This document shows positions 60,100-64,000 of a DNA stretch of 64,000 nt, piece by piece. The DNA lies in assembly GCF_000004075.3 (NCBI RefSeq), contig NC_026657.2:13268001-13332000 (forward strand), given 5' to 3'. A program made the translations under genes and the position numbers. Positions within the stretch are counted from its first letter, which is position 1. Every line of letters begins with the position of its first letter. Under the pieces are notes generated by a model, which ran no database searches, was not told the origin of the DNA, and saw nothing but the letters and a program-made list of their open reading frames with translations. Origin of the DNA: Cucumis sativus. Taxonomy: Eukaryota > Streptophyta > Magnoliopsida > Cucurbitales > Cucurbitaceae.

Positions 60100-61500
60100 T
60101 TGATTTCTGGGCTGAATGGCGTGTGGGATGCCACTGGTCAAAATTGACTGTCCACACGCCCAAAAAAGAATTACCAAAACTGTATGTAGCTTCGCCTTCA
60201 CACTTCTCTTTAAGCTACTTCAATGATATAGTGAAATTATCCAAAATGGTGCACTCTAGGTTTTACATATTAAAAATAGAACAATTTTTAAAAATCATTA
60301 GAGTCCTTCTCAGGCCTTCTCGGCCAAGATCAACACCTAAAAATATCATTGTTTTAAACAAACCTTTCATCTTCAAATTTGCTAATCTAGGTCCTCATAA
60401 TTTCAGCCGAGTTTTTCAATTTGTTTGCTCTCAAAATCAATCAAATTCACTCTGCTCAAACCTGTTTAGTGCATTCTCTATTGGCGATACTTAGCTCCAT
60501 ATAATGTGCATGAGTCGCCAATTGTTCAAACGTGCGAGGTTTTATTTTCTGCAAAATATAAAGGAGTTCTCAATGCATGCCTCGGGTGCTCATCTCCACT
60601 GCATACAGTTTTGTGAGCTTGTCTTTGCAATCTAGGCTAAGAGCTCTTCATCAGTTAATCTAGTCGATGACTAGCTTCCCCTTCCGTTGTTTAGTGTTTG
60701 TCAACTCCATTATGTCAACAATACATCGGGTGTTGTAGAAGATATTAAGAAAGTCCCTCTCAAGTTGCTCCCAACTATCAATGGATTCAAGCTCCAAGTA
60801 GATGTACTAGTCGAAAGCATTTCCTTTAAGAGTTTGAACGAATTGTTTCACCAACAAATCCCCTCGCGTACCAACAGTTTAACATGTTTCAATGAGATGA
60901 GCAATGTATTGTTTTGAGTTTCCCTTTCCATCAAACTGTTGGAACTTAGATGGTTGATATCCATTCAGCATTCTCAGATTGTCAATCCTCTTTATATATG
61001 GTTAGGAATACAAAGAGAAAGTTTGAGCAGGTTCACCATATTGAGTTTTGATGGAGTTTGCAATCATCTTCTACAACTACTGGACAAGCAATGATGCAAT
61101 TGAAGTTGACTTTCCTGCATAATTGCCTTTCAATTGTTAATATTCTTGATGGTATGTGTGTGACTTGATTCAGCAGCGTTACCACTCTTGATGTGATTCT
61201 TCAACGATGCAATCTAGTCATCCCTTTCTTCAACGACCTTCATGAGCATGTAGATCTTCTTTTCTAGCTGAGTCATTCTATCTTCACTTGTATCCATGGT
61301 CATCATAACTGACATTATATTTGGATGAGGCATCTCCTCATTTGAGCATTCAGATGACGAAATTTTTTCATCATTCACATTATTTTCTTTGATTATAATT
61401 CCACCTTTTGGTGACTTGGACAATTGTTTCCAAATGTTCTTTGCGACCTCAAAGGATGACATTTCCTCATATGATTCAGTTTTCCTGTTTTTCGATGTCG
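60100..61500 (-). pseudogene. Ty3/gypsy gag remnant
   Basis: Minus-strand frames from about 61460 leftward give MTQLEKKIYMLMKVVEERDD, then NLRMLNGYQPSKFQQFDGKG, IDSWEQLERDFLNIFY, MELTNTKQRKGKLVID, RALSLDCKDKLT and IKPRTFEQLATHAHYMELS. All are in the order found in plant gypsy gag proteins, but with several in-frame stops. The 5' LTR lies to the right in the proper orientation. No protease, RT or integrase was recognised to the left, so the copy is 3'-truncated. Confidence 0.85.
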
Positions 61501-61605
61501 CTTAAAGCTTTGGAAGTATTGCCTTGAGATGTCATGATTTCTTTAGATGTTTTTCAAAAGAGAAATAGATGAAAGGTAGAGATGGACCCACTGCGCGTGC
61601 CAAAT

Positions 61606-62211
61606 TGTTCACATGAGACTTTCAGAGAAATGTAATTTGTGGAATTGAACTTTGTTCACATAAGACTTTCAGAAAAATGTAATTTGTGGAATTGAACTTT
61701 GTATATTGATTTATATGGTGTTGTGGATACAATCCCTAATATGTACTCCTTTGATGTTTTCTCTCGAATACAAATTAAAACTTATAACTTCTTGATATTC
61801 GGTCTTTAGAAAGATATAGTTGCAAGTCAATTTGAGCTTCGATCTTCTCGAATCCAAGAAAAATTTAGTCTTCCAAATCTTCAATCTTTATGAAGACGTG
61901 GATGAGCTTCAATTCTCCCTTCAACTAAAGATCTTCAAAATGGATGAGAAGCTCTCTATTTATAGAGAATTTTCATGGGCCTTACATAGATTTGGGTCTG
62001 GGCCAATTTTACCTGTTGGATTTGAACTTGAGCCCATTTTCCGGCTGAACTTGGCTTGCGCCTATTATCCTAGCCTAATTTTTACATCGAGGGTTTGAAT
62101 TATGTTGAATATGAGAAAACTTGACTACCCAAACCCAATTAAATTATGAATATTATCATTTTGGTGTGATGACGTGGTGCGATTTAATTGGCCAAAATTT
62201 CTTATTCAACA
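61606..62211 (-). mobile_element. 5' LTR of the truncated gypsy element
   Basis: On the minus strand it starts TGTTGAATAAGAAATTTTGG at 62211 and ends ...TCATGTGAACA at 61606. A TATA motif CTCTATAAATAGAGAG lies at about 61950-61968. Immediately inside is ATTTGGCACGCGCAGTGGGT, a primer-binding region. The last 47 bp (61606-61652) are duplicated in tandem at 61653-61699 with a few differences. It faces the gag remnant to the left. Confidence 0.75.
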
Positions 62212-63164
62212 ATCTCATTCAAATTTTTCTTTATAATTTTACATTTGATTTATATTAAACCGTATAGAATAATTTTGAAAAAGAAAAAAGCTCACAACTC
62301 CAGGTGAAATAACAAAAATACCCGCGATTAATCGGCTACATACGTGCAAGCGAAAGGGCTTCTAATTTAAACAATAATATAATATAATCTAAAAATCGTT
62401 TAGATATTGATACACAACCATTTAGATCTTAATAAACGATCATTTTGAATCTATCATGTACTAATATCCAAAACGATCTCGGTACATGATCTTGTACCAT
62501 ATCTAAACAATCTTGATATATGATGTTTATATCTGTCACTTATCTGTTTCTCTTTGTCTATCTGGGATAGACAACTGATCATTTAGATTTTTGTCACGAT
62601 AGTGTAGTGAAAAAGAAGAAGAAAAAAATATGAGAAATGATGAACAATGAAGAAATTTTAAAAAGGGAGATGAAATCTCGAAGAAGAAAAAGTGGAAATA
62701 CGAAGAATGAGGGGTAATAATATGAAAAAGATGCGGAAAAATTCAATACTTGTCGAGCGAAATTCAAAACAAAAAAGAATAAATATGAAATTTATGAAAA
62801 AACGTTTTCTTTTACGGGTTGTAAGCAGGCTTCATGGCTTTTTTTATACTAATTGTAATTATTTTTGCATTTTGTTATGTAAATTAACCTTCATATTTTA
62901 TTCTATGTACGTAAATTAACCTTATTGTTATTATATTGAATTTAGCCATTTTTATATATTTCACTGTGATTTCAAAACAAGATTTGATCTCAATTCAGAT
63001 CCTAAACGTCTGTGGTGGTTCTATTTCCTCTTTAGTTAATTCTTTAATTGTTTGTTAAGATTTAACTTGAATCTATTTCATTTTATACTAATTTAAAAAA
63101 TTTGCAAAAAAATTTGTATAAATATAATTTATTGGAGCTAAAGGGTGTTAATGACATTTACAAG
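62212..63164. other. Gene-free AT-rich stretch
   Basis: Repeated words such as AACGATC / CATTTAGAT (62395-62480, 62578-62590) resemble those inside the element at 57457-57894. The purine-rich part (62610-62780) has short Lys/Arg-rich ORFs without family features. Confidence 0.45.
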
Positions 63165-63556
63165 TTGTTAATTAATTATTAATTTAATCATTTTACTATT
63201 TCTAAATATATTAAATCAATTTGTGATATTTTCAAATGAAAATTTATAATTTGCTATTCCTCTCATTAGCCCAATGTTAAATCAGCAAAATTTTATTGTT
63301 AATTAATTATTAATTTAATCATTTTACTATTTCTAAATATATTAAATCAATTTGTGATATTTTCAAATGAAAATTTATAATTTGCTATTCCTCTCATTAG
63401 CCCAATGTTAAATCAGCAAAATTTTATTGTTAATTAATTATTAATTTAATCATTTTACTATTTCTAAATATATTAAATCAATTTGTGATATTTTCAAATG
63501 AAAATTTATAATTTGCTATTCCTCTCATTAGCCCAATGTTAAATCAGCAAAATTTA
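63165..63556. repeat. 131-bp tandem repeat, three apparently identical copies
   Basis: The unit starts TTGTTAATTAATTATTAATT at 63165, 63296 and 63427 and ends with CAATGTTAAATCAGCAAAAT. By eye I see no substitutions between copies except at the array edges. It has no ORF. Near-identity means recent expansion, or copies introduced during assembly. Confidence 0.95.
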
Positions 63557-64000
63557 ACCAACAATGTGACCACCCGTTAGATATTAAATCTTTTTAGGCT
63601 AAACTATAAATTTTATTTGCGGAGTCACCATCATTTAACTATTTTTTTAAAAATCTTTTTAGGTTAAAATTCAAATTTAGACTCAAAATTACAAATTTAG
63701 ATATTAAACTTTATTAGATAAAATTGAATGTCAAAGGTTGCATTAGATATAAAAGATCAGATAGTTTTTAAAATCTTCAAATATTGAACTTTTAAGGGTG
63801 GCAAGATGAAGGTACATGGTCTAGAATACACAACATTTCAAAGATCTAATACAACACTTTTAGATTTGACTTATAAAATAAGTCATAATATGTCGACTGT
63901 GATCAATGGAAAATATGAAATAGATCAATCTAGTTACCATTCTCCATACAGTAGATATTCTTAATGTAAGCACAATAACAAATCTCCAACCTGAGCAATT
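63557..64000. other. Right-edge AT-rich sequence
   Basis: Nothing is recognised on either strand. Any gene that begins beyond the window could have its flank here. Confidence 0.4.

Noticed and set aside
1-64000. CRISPR arrays, operons or prokaryotic features
   Set aside because: The spliced plant genes and plant repeats show a eukaryotic nuclear genome, and the tandem repeats lack unique spacers.

Overview
This window is nuclear DNA from a flowering plant, almost certainly a eudicot. It is AT-rich, its genes are split by GT-AG introns, it has a plant-type tRNA-Gln, its gene families are plant-specific (HIPP, SINA-like, GH5 with a ricin-type tail, CYP716-like), and plant LTR retrotransposons, MULE, hAT-like and Au-SINE repeats fill the space between genes. 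A cucurbit is my best guess from the general look of the repeats, but nothing here proves it. Splice structures were built by hand from GT/AG sites, reading-frame phase and family knowledge. Every multi-exon model below keeps an open frame and gives a whole number of codons.

Genes in order, all on the minus strand: (1) the 5' three exons of an acidic, Trp-rich protein with a transit-peptide-like N terminus (1-1723, running off the left edge); (2) a heavy-metal-associated isoprenylated plant protein, 3 exons (5486-6360); (3) methionyl-tRNA formyltransferase, 11 exons including a 34-bp micro-exon (7974-14095); (4) a SINA-like RING E3 ubiquitin ligase, 2 exons (18240-19579); (5) tRNA-Gln(CUG) (19933-20003); (6, 7) a head-to-tail pair of GH5-type glycosyl hydrolases with C-terminal ricin-type tails (27529-29560 and 31971-33793); (8) mitochondrial elongation factor Ts, 8 coding exons spread over 12 kb (37520-49593); (9) a CYP716-like cytochrome P450, 4 exons (54867-56839).

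Between and inside the genes lie layers of transposable-element debris: an Ale-type copia LTR (20166-20413); a plus-strand mosaic of pararetrovirus-like capsid and zinc-knuckle remains followed directly by copia pol (22743-26120); a copia element in an EF-Ts intron that itself carries an Au SINE with a 14-bp target duplication (45508-48966, SINE 47322-47548); Ty3/gypsy gag, protease, RT and LTR remnants (about 4050-4890, 16510-17190, 37900-39420, 52530-53995, 60100-62211); a MULE transposase fragment (50582-51203); two hAT-like TIR elements, one with a perfect 8-bp target duplication (30244-30946); LINE 3' ends in introns; and many local tandem duplications, including an apparently perfect 131-bp triplicate at 63165-63556.

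Two of the genes (formyltransferase and EF-Ts) serve organellar translation, and the partial first gene also looks organelle-targeted. They are far apart with separate promoters, so I treat this as coincidence. The most unusual structures are the capsid-to-copia mosaic, the stratified insertions in EF-Ts, and the GH5 pair, which is flanked by two copies of a ~650-bp repeat and separated by a hAT-like element. I did not find a convincing wholly new system.
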